A stretch of 6,010 nucleotides of DNA from Candidatus Dadabacteria bacterium RIFCSPHIGHO2_12_FULL_53_21 (GCA_001775255.1 MFCJ01000036.1:7528-13537), one strand, 5' to 3'; positions 1 to 5,331 are shown, counted from the stretch's first letter. Notes: generated from the sequence alone by a model not told the origin. Program-made: numbers and translations.

Positions 1-29
1 CGTTTAAAAAAATAACTCTTCGCCTTTTA

Positions 30-491
30 ATGACAAAGAACGACGATGAAAAATTCATGCGCCTGGCTATCGAACAAGCTCAAATAGCCGGGCGTATGGG
101 CGAAGTCCCTATCGGCGCCGTCATAACCGACGGCAGAGACAATATCGTATCGAGCGGTTACAACCTCCGCGAAGCCGGAAACGACCCCACGGCCCATGCC
201 GAAGTAATAGCTATCAGGAAAGCAGGCGAAGTATTCGGGAGCTGGAGGCTCGAAGGTACTACCATATACGTTACGATCGAGCCCTGCCTCATGTGCCTGG
301 GCGCTGTCATTCTCGCCAGAACCGGCAGGCTCGTGTTCGGCGCGCGGGACCCGAAAGCAGGGGCGGTTTTTTCGGTTTACGACATAGGGAACGACTGCAG
401 GCTGAACCATACAGTCGAAGTTGCAGAAGGTGTTTGTATGGAAGAATGCTCAAGCCTTTTAAAGGACTTCTTCAAGACACTCAGGAAATAA
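30..491 (+). CDS. tadA: tRNA-specific adenosine deaminase TadA
   Basis: The 153-residue product is a cytoplasmic zinc-dependent deaminase of the TadA family, which converts adenosine 34 to inosine in the anticodon of tRNA-Arg(ACG) so that one tRNA can read several CGN codons. The zinc and catalytic signature is intact: H56-A-E58 supplies the zinc ligand and the proton-shuttling glutamate, and P85-C86-L-M-C89 supplies the two cysteine ligands. The segment after it (FGARDPKAGA, about residues 103-112) and the basic C-terminus (DFFKTLRK) are typical of bacterial TadA rather than of cytidine or guanine deaminases. Length is normal. ATG 30 fits the usual start, just before DEKFMRLAIEQA, but no Shine-Dalgarno sequence is visible and the frame stays open to the left edge, so a start outside the window cannot be excluded. 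The gene converges on the zinc-ribbon gene with only 11 bp between stop codons. Confidence 0.95.
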   Translation: MTKNDDEKFMRLAIEQAQIAGRMGEVPIGAVITDGRDNIVSSGYNLREAGNDPTAHAEVIAIRKAGEVFGSWRLEGTTIYVTIEPCLMCLGAVILARTGRLVFGARDPKAGAVFSVYDIGNDCRLNHTVEVAEGVCMEECSSLLKDFFKTLRK

Positions 492-502
492 TTAAAGCTG
501 AC

Positions 503-820
503 TTATTTCTTCCCGCTGAAAAAGCTGAGTACATCGGATATAGCGCTCTTGTCTTCGGTCCCGGCGAGCTTTTCGAGCTCTCCGCTGTCGAGCCATACCC
601 CCCCGCAGTTGCTGCACCTGTCGATCCTTATCCCTCTGAATACCACTTCGTTCAGATTGCCGCCGCATTTAGGGCATTTCATATAACATGTCGTCTTAAT
701 CCTATCCCTCTCCTCATCCTCGGTCTCATGCTTGAGCTTTTCTTTGAGTCTCTTCGATTTCTCCGCTTCCTCTTTGGCGAAATATTCATCCTCTGTCTTA
801 GAAGGTTTCTCTTTCGTCAT
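503..820 (-). CDS. Small zinc-ribbon (TFIIB-type) protein
   Basis: The 105-residue protein has two parts. Residues 1 to about 42 are very rich in Lys and Glu and look like a charged helix or coiled coil (KEEAEKSKRLKEKLKHE). Residues 47-86 form a four-cysteine zinc ribbon: C49-P-K-C52-G-G, a short beta segment, then C69-S-N-C72-G-G-V-W-L-D-S-G-E-L. This arrangement matches the zf-TFIIB (transcription factor zinc-finger) family of small bacterial proteins, whose biochemical role is largely unknown; binding to nucleic acid or protein is possible but not shown here. The start at ATG 820 is supported by an AGGAG at 827-831, six bases upstream. It lies 91 bp downstream of jag on the same strand, in the place where mnmE often stands, and could be the last gene of the rpmH operon or have its own promoter. 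No signal peptide or membrane segment is visible. Confidence 0.8.
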   Translation of the reverse strand: MTKEKPSKTEDEYFAKEEAEKSKRLKEKLKHETEDEERDRIKTTCYMKCPKCGGNLNEVVFRGIRIDRCSNCGGVWLDSGELEKLAGTEDKSAISDVLSFFSGKK

Positions 821-911
821 TTTATTCTCCTGTCCATACGGTTTGGATTACAAGTCGGAAACATAAGCAATATAGTACAACTGCTCCCGATTTGACTCAC
901 CCGCGTACGGC

Positions 912-1559
912 TTAACCCTTGGTCAAGGGGGTTATTATTATCCTCTTCTCTTCCTGCTCGATTTTAGTCTCATAGCTCACCCCGCCTTCCCGCTTGAGGG
1001 TCAGATAAGCTATTCTCCTCTCGGAAGCCGACATCGGCTCGAGTGAAATGGGCTTCTTCATTTTCCTTACCTTCTGTGCCGTTTCTTTGACGAGCTTGGA
1101 AATGTTGTCCTCTCTCCGCCTCTTATACCCGTCCACGTCTATAGCGACCCTCTTATCCCGGCCGTCCTCGCAATCCCGCCCGGCGATCTTGCCTACGACG
1201 TACTCGAGGGATTTAATCATCTCCCCCCTTTTCCCGATTAGGAGCCCCTTGTCGTTGGTATCCTTGATATCGAGCCTGATTTTTTCAGGGCCCTCCTTAA
1301 GCTCGACGGAGAAAGTGGGGATGAGATAGTTGAGAATCGATTCCAGGGCTTTTTTCGACCTTAGTCCCTTTTCGCTCAGGTTCTCGTTCTTGACCGTGAC
1401 CCTGATCTTGGCATTCCTGCTCCCAATCCCCAGAACCCCCTTGGAAGCCTCCTGGAGCACCTCTATATCCACTTCGCTCCTGGGAATGCCGAGCTCCTCG
1501 CAAGCGCTTATGGCCGCCTCCGATACCGTCTTTGCTGCACGTTCTATTACAATCGCCAT
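912..1559 (-). CDS. jag: Jag/KhpB RNA-binding protein (Jag-N, KH, R3H)
   Basis: This cytoplasmic RNA-binding protein of the SpoIIIJ-associated (Jag, KhpB/EloR) family has three domains in the usual order. The Jag-N domain covers residues 1 to about 57, with ASKGVLGIGSRNAKI as the family signature. The KH domain covers about 75-145, with the GxxG loop G-K-R-G in GLLIGKRGEMIKSLEYVVG. The R3H domain covers about 150-213 (MSASERRIAYLTL, then RIIITP). In studied Gram-positives the protein partners KhpA and affects cell elongation and division; its role in diderms is poorly known. The family is almost always encoded just after yidC, as here. Two adjacent ATG codons are possible starts, at 1562 and 1559. 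The GGAGG at 1566-1570 is only 3 nt from the first and 6 nt from the second, so 1559 is preferred; the first would overlap the yidC stop by one base. One oddity is that the histidine of the R3H motif is a tyrosine. Confidence 0.93.
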   Translation of the reverse strand: MAIVIERAAKTVSEAAISACEELGIPRSEVDIEVLQEASKGVLGIGSRNAKIRVTVKNENLSEKGLRSKKALESILNYLIPTFSVELKEGPEKIRLDIKDTNDKGLLIGKRGEMIKSLEYVVGKIAGRDCEDGRDKRVAIDVDGYKRRREDNISKLVKETAQKVRKMKKPISLEPMSASERRIAYLTLKREGGVSYETKIEQEEKRIIITPLTKG

Positions 1560-1561
1560 CA

Positions 1562-3244
1562 TCAGCCTCCTTTAGGAGTGTTTACGAGACGGTTAACGTA
1601 AATCTGCTGTCCTATCGAAAGTATATTGCTAACCGTCCAATATAATATCAAGCCCGAAGGCAGTCCCCAAAACATCACAGTGAAAATTATAGGCATAAAT
1701 TGCATCATTTTCATCTGCATCTGCATATTCTCATTTCCTGTGCTAGGCGTCATCGGCGTCATCTTCTGGGATATGAACCACGATACGCCCATGACCAGGG
1801 GTAGTATCCTGAAGGGGATCCCGATGCCGGGTATGTCGAATAGATGCTCGGGCTCCGAAAGGTCATTGATCCAGAGAAAGGAGCTGTGCCTGAGGTCTAT
1901 CGAATGCAGGAACACGTCATAAAGCGCAACGAATACGGGCAGCTGTATGAGCAGCGGGAGACAGCCTCCCAGACTGCTCAGGGGGTTGATGCCGTTACTC
2001 GAATAAAGCTTCATGAGCTCCGAATTCTGCTTGGCTTTGTCGTCCTTGAATTTCTCTTTGAGCGCGTCCATCTTGGGCTTGATTTTTTCCATCTTGACCT
2101 GCATCTGCTTCATGGAAACCATGCTCTTGATGGTAAGGGGAAGGAAAATCAGCCTCATGATCAACGTGATCACGATGATGGAAATGCCGTAATTATGGAT
2201 ATAACTGTTGAGCCATTTGAGGAAATCGAGGAGGGGTTTTGCAAGAAACTCGACCCAGCCGTAGTTAATCGATTCCTGGAGATTATAGCCGACGGCTTTT
2301 ACCGTATCATACTCGAGCGGCCCGAGATAAACCTCCCAGTTCTTTACGGAGGTCTTTCCCGCCGGGACCGTGTCTCCCGGATAGCTGTAGAGCACCTTCA
2401 CGAGAGTTTTATCCCCGACCGGGCTCAGTGTGACCGTCGTATCCGCCCCCGTTTCGGGAAGGAAGCTCGATATGAAGTACTTCTGGGAGTAACCGAACCA
2501 GTCGATGACACCATTGTAGCTGCGGGCTTCTTTGGGTTTCTTCTGCACCATTTCGATGTCGCCGGATACGAGCGCGATGAAGCTCATCGTATTCCCGCCC
2601 CTGCCGTGCTCCTCCACCTTGCCGAACCACTTGATATCGAGTTTCTGCTGAAGGGGAGCCGTCCCCGGATTGGTCACTTCGAACCTTTGCTTTAATACGT
2701 AGCTCGCGGAATCGATGGAGTATATCTTCTTAACGGCCATGCCTTCGGGGGACCGCCAGGACAGAGCCAATTCCTCGGTCCCGTCCGTGACCGTTATATT
2801 GTCTTTTCCCGAGTACTCGAAAGGAATGAGATCGGGCACGTCATAGCCCTTCATTTTTAAGAGTGTGCTGAACCCGGGCGGGGTGTCCTTAAAAAGATTT
2901 ATGGCGGCGGCGCCGTTGGTGCTCTCTTTAAATTTCTTGAGCTCCCACTTATATATCCTTCCTCCCGCAGTATCTATAACGCCGTGATACAGTGGAGTGT
3001 CGATCGATATAAGCCTGCCCTCCGGGGAAAAATGCATGTCGTCGGAGTCGGACTGCTCCTGAAAGTCTTCGGACTGGCCGGTTGGGCCGGCGCCCGGAAC
3101 CGGGGAGGCCTGCTCGAATACCTCCGCCCCCGGCGGCTTCTTCGCCTGATTCTTGTCGGGTGTGGAAAAGAAATAGGTATATCCCAAGAAAATTAATACA
3201 GATAGTACAAAGAATATGATTGTGTTGATTTTGTTGTCAGTCAT
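1562..3244 (-). CDS. yidC: Membrane protein insertase YidC
   Basis: This is the 560-residue YidC/Oxa1/Alb3 insertase, which inserts and folds inner-membrane proteins alone or with SecYEG. The layout is that of Gram-negative YidC. A first membrane segment spans about residues 8-26, followed by a Pro/Gln/Glu-rich linker to about 70. The large periplasmic beta-rich P1 domain covers about 75-330. The conserved insertase core runs from about 335 to 555 with five predicted membrane helices. R364, in ITLIMRLIFLPLT, is the conserved positively charged residue of the hydrophilic groove. The Lys/Met-rich cytoplasmic hairpin lies at about 376-412, and hallmark segments follow at 414-443 (YSSNGINPLSSLGGCLPLL...) and 525-540 (FWGLPSGLILYWTVSN). 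ATG 3244 has an AAGGA sequence that overlaps the yidD stop codon, giving an 11-bp gap. Its TGA stop abuts the jag start codons. The length is typical. Confidence 0.97.
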   Translation of the reverse strand: MTDNKINTIIFFVLSVLIFLGYTYFFSTPDKNQAKKPPGAEVFEQASPVPGAGPTGQSEDFQEQSDSDDMHFSPEGRLISIDTPLYHGVIDTAGGRIYKWELKKFKESTNGAAAINLFKDTPPGFSTLLKMKGYDVPDLIPFEYSGKDNITVTDGTEELALSWRSPEGMAVKKIYSIDSASYVLKQRFEVTNPGTAPLQQKLDIKWFGKVEEHGRGGNTMSFIALVSGDIEMVQKKPKEARSYNGVIDWFGYSQKYFISSFLPETGADTTVTLSPVGDKTLVKVLYSYPGDTVPAGKTSVKNWEVYLGPLEYDTVKAVGYNLQESINYGWVEFLAKPLLDFLKWLNSYIHNYGISIIVITLIMRLIFLPLTIKSMVSMKQMQVKMEKIKPKMDALKEKFKDDKAKQNSELMKLYSSNGINPLSSLGGCLPLLIQLPVFVALYDVFLHSIDLRHSSFLWINDLSEPEHLFDIPGIGIPFRILPLVMGVSWFISQKMTPMTPSTGNENMQMQMKMMQFMPIIFTVMFWGLPSGLILYWTVSNILSIGQQIYVNRLVNTPKGG

Positions 3245-3255
3245 CCACTCGTCCT

Positions 3256-3480
3256 TTACCGAACCGGATCATGTCCGCCGGCGCTCAACGGGTGACATCT
3301 CGCGATCCTTTTGAGAGTAAGCCACGAACCCCTGAGTAGTCCGTACTTCTTGAGGGCGTCTATCGCATACTCGGAACAGCTGGGATAGAATCTGCAAGAA
3401 GAGGGCAAAATAGGTGAAACCACATATTTGTAGACCTTGATCAGTGAGGTAGCCAGATACACAAATAAATTCGAAATCAT
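3256..3480 (-). CDS. yidD: Membrane protein insertion efficiency factor YidD
   Basis: This small membrane-associated protein of 74 residues belongs to the YidD (DUF37) family, which aids YidC-dependent insertion. Residues 1 to about 25 form an amphipathic or hydrophobic N-terminal helix (LATSLIKVYKYVVSPIL). The family signature follows: S-C29-R-F-Y-P-S-C35-S-E-Y-A, and then C62-H-P-L...G-G-H-D71-P-V near the C-terminus. All three conserved cysteines are present. The start ATG at 3480 overlaps the rnpA stop in an ATGA junction (4 nt), so translation is likely coupled; no strong separate ribosome binding site is visible. yidC follows after 11 bp, which fits joint production of the insertase and its helper. 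Confidence 0.95.
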   Translation of the reverse strand: MISNLFVYLATSLIKVYKYVVSPILPSSCRFYPSCSEYAIDALKKYGLLRGSWLTLKRIARCHPLSAGGHDPVR

Positions 3481-3830
3481 GATAATTTAGACCTGACTAT
3501 TTCTTCGATCTCTTTTCTCGCGAGGGAGTAATCGAGCTTTTCGCTGCCTTTCTTGGCGACAAACACAACGTCCATCGATCCGAAGAGGGATTTATTCAGC
3601 CTGAAAACTTCCCTAAGGACCCTCTTTACACGGTTCCTCTCAACGGCCCCGGGCACTGCCTTTTTACCGACCACGAGGCCCACTCGGGGATAGCCGAGCG
3701 AATTGGGAGCGAATAGTATATTAAAATGGTCTGTACTGAGCCTCTTGCTCTTCCCAAAAATCTCTTCGTATTCAGAGTTCGTACGGATTTTTAACTCTTT
3801 TGGGAAAGATAAACTCACTGCAAAGCTCAT
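3477..3830 (-). CDS. rnpA: Ribonuclease P protein component
   Basis: This 117-residue basic protein is the protein subunit of RNase P. It binds the catalytic RNA and the 5' leader of pre-tRNA. The family signature is clear: V-E-R65-N-R67-V-K-R-V-L-R-E-V-F-R (the RNR motif helix), preceded by PRVGLVVGKKAVPGAVERN and an N-terminal segment (LKIRTNSEYEEIFGKSKRL) typical of the family. ATG 3830 is chosen because it begins just before this conserved N-terminus, overlaps the rpmH stop as ATGA, and has a weak GGAAG a few bases upstream. The reading frame is nevertheless open for another 56 codons upstream, right through rpmH, to a GTG at 3998. Using that GTG would give a 173-residue protein with a basic N-terminal extension. 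The 3' end overlaps the yidD start by 4 nt. Confidence 0.94.
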   Translation of the reverse strand: MSFAVSLSFPKELKIRTNSEYEEIFGKSKRLSTDHFNILFAPNSLGYPRVGLVVGKKAVPGAVERNRVKRVLREVFRLNKSLFGSMDVVFVAKKGSEKLDYSLARKEIEEIVRSKLS

Positions 3831-3976
3831 TTCTTCCAGCGCTTTACCGTGAGGCTGTACCTGCCCTTCGCTATCCGTCTCTTGAGAGTGCGCCTTCCGC
3901 CCGTAGTGCTCATCCTTTCGCGAAACCCATGCACCCTTAATTTCTTTTTTTCGTGAGGTTGATAAGTTCTTTTCAT
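3827..3976 (-). CDS. rpmH: 50S ribosomal protein L34
   Basis: This 49-residue, very basic protein was found by translating the minus strand in the frame next to the extended rnpA frame. It begins M-K-R-T-Y-Q-P, continues with V-H-G-F-R-E-R-M-S-T-T-G-G-R-R and ends in a Lys/Arg-rich tail (LTVKRWKK), matching bacterial L34 along its whole length. L34 is a small protein of the large ribosomal subunit. ATG 3976 has AGGG six bases upstream. The TGA stop overlaps the rnpA ATG (ATGA), the standard rpmH-rnpA arrangement, which supports both starts. The tail is a few residues longer than in E. coli L34 (46 residues). It is the first gene of the minus-strand operon. Confidence 0.95.
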   Translation of the reverse strand: MKRTYQPHEKKKLRVHGFRERMSTTGGRRTLKRRIAKGRYSLTVKRWKK

Positions 3977-4022
3977 AACGCGCCCTAAAAACTAACACGA
4001 AATGTTTTTACGGTCAAGAAAT

Positions 4023-4079
4023 AAAGCCCCTGGCTCCCGAGACGGATTCCCCCATTCCGACACCCGGGGCCGCCCCCGG
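4023..4079 (-). promoter_or_regulatory. Structured GC-rich leader of rpmH with alternative hairpins
   Basis: Read on the minus strand, three pairings can be drawn. Hairpin A pairs 4079-4074 (CCGGGG) with 4069-4064 (CCCCGG) around a GCGG loop, 6 perfect pairs. Hairpin B pairs 4068-4063 (CCCGGG) with 4041-4036 (CTCGGG, one G-U), with an inner 4-bp stem of 4059-4056 with 4046-4043. Hairpin C pairs 4037-4032 (GGAGCC) with 4028-4023 (GGCTTT, two G-U), followed by a T-rich TATTTCTT. A and B share bases 4064-4068 and cannot coexist; B and C share 4036-4037. This resembles the logic of an attenuator, but the terminator-like stem C is weak. Any regulatory role is inference. Confidence 0.3.
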
Positions 4080-4107
4080 AACCCCTGCTACTTCAAGGTA
4101 TAAAATT

Positions 4108-4136
4108 AGCATATTTCTACGCTATTGCAATATAAA
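4108..4136 (-). promoter_or_regulatory. Candidate sigma70 promoter for the rpmH operon
   Basis: On the minus strand TTTATA (4136-4131) and TATGCT (4113-4108) are separated by 17 nt, each matching four of six consensus bases. Transcription would start near 4100, leaving a leader of about 125 nt before rpmH. A second reading is TTGCAA (4130-4125) with TAATTT (4108-4103) at 16 nt. A third, TTGACC (4015-4010) with TAGTTT at 17 nt, would start too close to the rpmH ATG to keep its ribosome binding site. The strong operon expected here needs some promoter in this AT-rich stretch, but which one is uncertain. Confidence 0.35.
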
Positions 4137-4157
4137 ACGGTAACATTACTTCAAATT

Positions 4158-4174
4158 ACCCCAGAATGTGGGGT
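4158..4174. repeat. Perfect 6-bp inverted repeat (ACCCCA / TGGGGT)
   Basis: ACCCCA and TGGGGT flank a 5-base loop, GAATG, forming a compact hairpin on either strand. It lies in AT-rich DNA between divergent transcription units. A second palindrome, CGCAATTGCG at 4185-4194, follows ten bases later. Paired short palindromes in intergenic DNA are the form of REP-like repeats, and a TGGGGTCA core is common in such elements in some genomes. Only one copy is in this window, so a repeat family cannot be shown. It has no T-run on either side and so is not an ordinary terminator. Confidence 0.45.
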
Positions 4175-4184
4175 CACAGCACTT

Positions 4185-4194
4185 CGCAATTGCG
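4185..4194. repeat. Perfect 10-bp palindrome CGCAATTGCG
   Basis: This self-complementary decamer sits 11 bp upstream of the -35 box of the strong plus-strand promoter (4205). That position suits a regulator binding site, but it may equally be part of a REP-like unit with the inverted repeat at 4158-4174. A similar perfect decamer, TATTGCAATA, occurs at 4123-4132 within the minus-strand promoter candidate. No regulator gene is adjacent, so the function is unknown. Confidence 0.35.
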
Positions 4195-4204
4195 TAAATG
4201 TTTC

Positions 4205-4232
4205 TTGACAACGGGGGCCCGGCACTTATAGT
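4205..4232 (+). promoter_or_regulatory. Strong sigma70-type promoter
   Basis: The -35 box TTGACA (4205-4210) is a perfect consensus match. The -10 box TATAGT (4227-4232) matches five of six positions, and the 16-nt spacer is close to optimal. Transcription should start near 4238-4240. The nearest confident gene downstream is the lytic transglycosylase at 4533, so the transcript would carry a leader of about 295 nt that includes the unrecognised small ORF. The promoter lies inside the first codons of the longest form of that ORF, which argues that its 4198 start is not used. Confidence 0.6.
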
Positions 4233-4275
4233 TATTGACCGGAATAGAAAAAAGTTATGGAAAACGCCAATCTTA

Positions 4276-4473
4276 ATGGGAATACTTAGAAAAAATCGTT
4301 TTAAAGAAAATACACCGTTTGAAGTGAAAGATTTTTACGACGAGCCGATTGACGCAGTCATGACCGTAAAAGAGATATACATAGCGGATTTCGATTCGTT
4401 CAAACCCTTCAAGCGGGAAAGCTCATTTAAAACGGGGTCTGAAAACACCTTTAAATCCACACAATCCAAATAA
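4276..4473 (+). CDS. Unrecognised small ORF, possibly coding
   Basis: The product is not recognised. The frame is open from ATG 4198 (immediately after an in-frame TAA) to TAA 4471-4473, 91 codons. The first 12 codons contain a strong promoter whose transcript would begin near 4239, so the start at ATG 4276 (65 residues) is given here. Neither ATG has a visible Shine-Dalgarno sequence, which weakens the case. The middle, about 20 codons after ATG 4276, looks protein-like: VKDFYDEPIDAVMTVKEIYIADFDSF, acidic with alternating hydrophobics. The last 25 residues are Lys/Ser/Thr-rich and low in hydrophobics. No signal peptide, Cys motif or membrane segment is present. Third codon positions look more AT-rich than in the neighbours, which suggests acquired DNA or non-coding sequence. 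It could also be chance within a long mRNA leader. Confidence 0.35.
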   Translation: MGILRKNRFKENTPFEVKDFYDEPIDAVMTVKEIYIADFDSFKPFKRESSFKTGSENTFKSTQSK

Positions 4474-4532
4474 CCGACATTCAGCCGCAGAGCGTCTTTA
4501 CCGTCTCGACCCCACGCAGCCAGGAGATAACT

Positions 4533-5285
4533 ATGATACGAAACGTATGTGATTTCTTCATGATTACCCTTTTTGGACTCTTCAAGGTCACCTTGTTTCT
4601 TCTTTTCTTCTGTGTTTCAGTCTTATTCCTGAATAAATCAAACGACCTGGCCATGGATGAAAAACCGGCATTCGCGGGTCTGCTGGTGAATCCGGGGGGC
4701 CGTGAGTATTTTATGGCCGGCTCCGCGGTCGGAGAACCCATATGGACAGAGGCGGCCGAGCCGAAGATAGAAGAGATGACCGCCGAGGAAGCGGAGATAT
4801 ACTTCTTCATCCTGAGGCTGTCGGACTCGATAAATCAGTCAAACGCCCGGAAGCTCGCGAAGCTGATCGTCGAGGAATGCGAAAATTACGAGAACCTGGA
4901 CCCCTACCTGATACTCGCCGTAATTCAGATAGAGAGCGAATTCTCGCCTAAGGCGATTTCCAAAAGGGGTGCTATCGGCCTCATGCAGGTCATGCCCGGC
5001 ACCGGGAAATACATCGCAGAGGAAATGGGCATCAATTATAACGGCAAGAAATCGCTATACGACCCGTTCGTAAACGTGAGGCTCGGCATTCATTATCTTT
5101 CCTCGCTGACCGAAAAGTACGATTCCACGGAGAACGCCCTCGACGCCTATAATTACGGTCCAGCAAACTTCGAAAAGGCACAAAGCTCGGATACGGACGG
5201 AGAGCGGTCGAGATACGTGAAAAAGGTGCTTAGCTTTAAAAACTATCTTGAAGAGGAAAGCCTCTTACTAGCTAAGAACAGCTGA
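4533..5285 (+). CDS. Membrane-anchored SLT-type lytic transglycosylase
   Basis: The 250-residue protein is a peptidoglycan lytic transglycosylase with a single SLT (goose-lysozyme-like) domain, expected to cleave the MurNAc-GlcNAc bond with formation of 1,6-anhydroMurNAc. An N-terminal hydrophobic segment (about residues 8-33, LFGLFKVTLFLLFFCVSVLFL) gives a membrane anchor or uncleaved signal. A linker of about 80 residues places the domain in the periplasm. The catalytic domain spans about 105-240. E134 in VIQIESEFSPKAIS is the catalytic glutamate, followed by KRGAIGLMQVMPGTG (145-158) and the ALDAYNYGP motif (202-210), where the usual AYNAGP has Tyr in place of Ala. No LysM or other wall-binding module is visible. 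ATG 4533 is supported by AGGAG at 4522-4526. The strong promoter at 4205-4232 probably drives it. Confidence 0.92.
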   Translation: MIRNVCDFFMITLFGLFKVTLFLLFFCVSVLFLNKSNDLAMDEKPAFAGLLVNPGGREYFMAGSAVGEPIWTEAAEPKIEEMTAEEAEIYFFILRLSDSINQSNARKLAKLIVEECENYENLDPYLILAVIQIESEFSPKAISKRGAIGLMQVMPGTGKYIAEEMGINYNGKKSLYDPFVNVRLGIHYLSSLTEKYDSTENALDAYNYGPANFEKAQSSDTDGERSRYVKKVLSFKNYLEEESLLLAKNS

Positions 5286-5298
5286 ACACTTTAATTAT

Positions 5299-5315
5299 CA
5301 TCACAAGCAGTGATG
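5299..5315. repeat. Perfect 6-bp inverted repeat upstream of the oxidoreductase gene
   Basis: CATCAC (5299-5304) and GTGATG (5310-5315) flank a 5-base AAGCA loop, in the 46-bp gap between the transglycosylase stop and the oxidoreductase start. It could be an operator half-site pair or a weak hairpin after the transglycosylase. The following TTAGTATT is not a proper T-run and the stem is only half G-C, so a strong intrinsic terminator is unlikely. Confidence 0.4.
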
Positions 5316-5331
5316 TTAGTATTAATATCGA

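Larger units (their letters stand above)
3977..4532. other. 556-bp intergenic region between divergent rpmH and transglycosylase genes
   Basis: No confident gene lies here. From left to right on the plus strand it holds the rpmH leader (about 3977-4100, with a GC-rich hairpin block at 4023-4079), an AT-rich segment with a weak minus-strand promoter candidate (4108-4136), two short palindromes (4158-4174 and 4185-4194), a strong plus-strand promoter (4205-4232), an unrecognised small ORF ending at 4473, and the ribosome binding site of the transglycosylase (AGGAG, 4522-4526). The stretch from about 4086 to 4330 looks clearly more AT-rich than the coding flanks. No DnaA-box cluster was seen, although rpmH often lies near the origin in other bacteria. 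Confidence 0.7.

Noticed and set aside
492..530. Bidirectional terminator between convergent tadA and the zinc-ribbon gene
   Set aside because: Only 11 bp separate the stops and no stable stem was found, just a direct repeat AAAGCTGA that cannot form a hairpin.
293..895. Plus-strand open frame of 200 codons overlapping the tadA end and the zinc-ribbon gene
   Set aside because: It overlaps the conserved C-terminal half of TadA and is antisense to the four-cysteine zinc ribbon; its own sequence shows no recognisable domain.
916..929. CCCTTG-GT-CAAGGG inverted repeat at the jag stop as a terminator
   Set aside because: The loop is too short for all six pairs, leaving about five, and no T-run follows on the minus strand, so it is more likely chance within the last jag codons.
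1844..2695. Plus-strand open frame of 283 codons antisense to yidC
   Set aside because: It lies fully within the well-supported yidC gene on the other strand, shows no family motif, and is rich in Arg/Leu/His as expected for a shadow frame.
3977..4200. Possible replication origin next to rpmH
   Set aside because: rpmH lies near oriC in many bacteria, but no cluster of TTATCCACA-like DnaA boxes is visible and neither dnaA nor dnaN is in the window.
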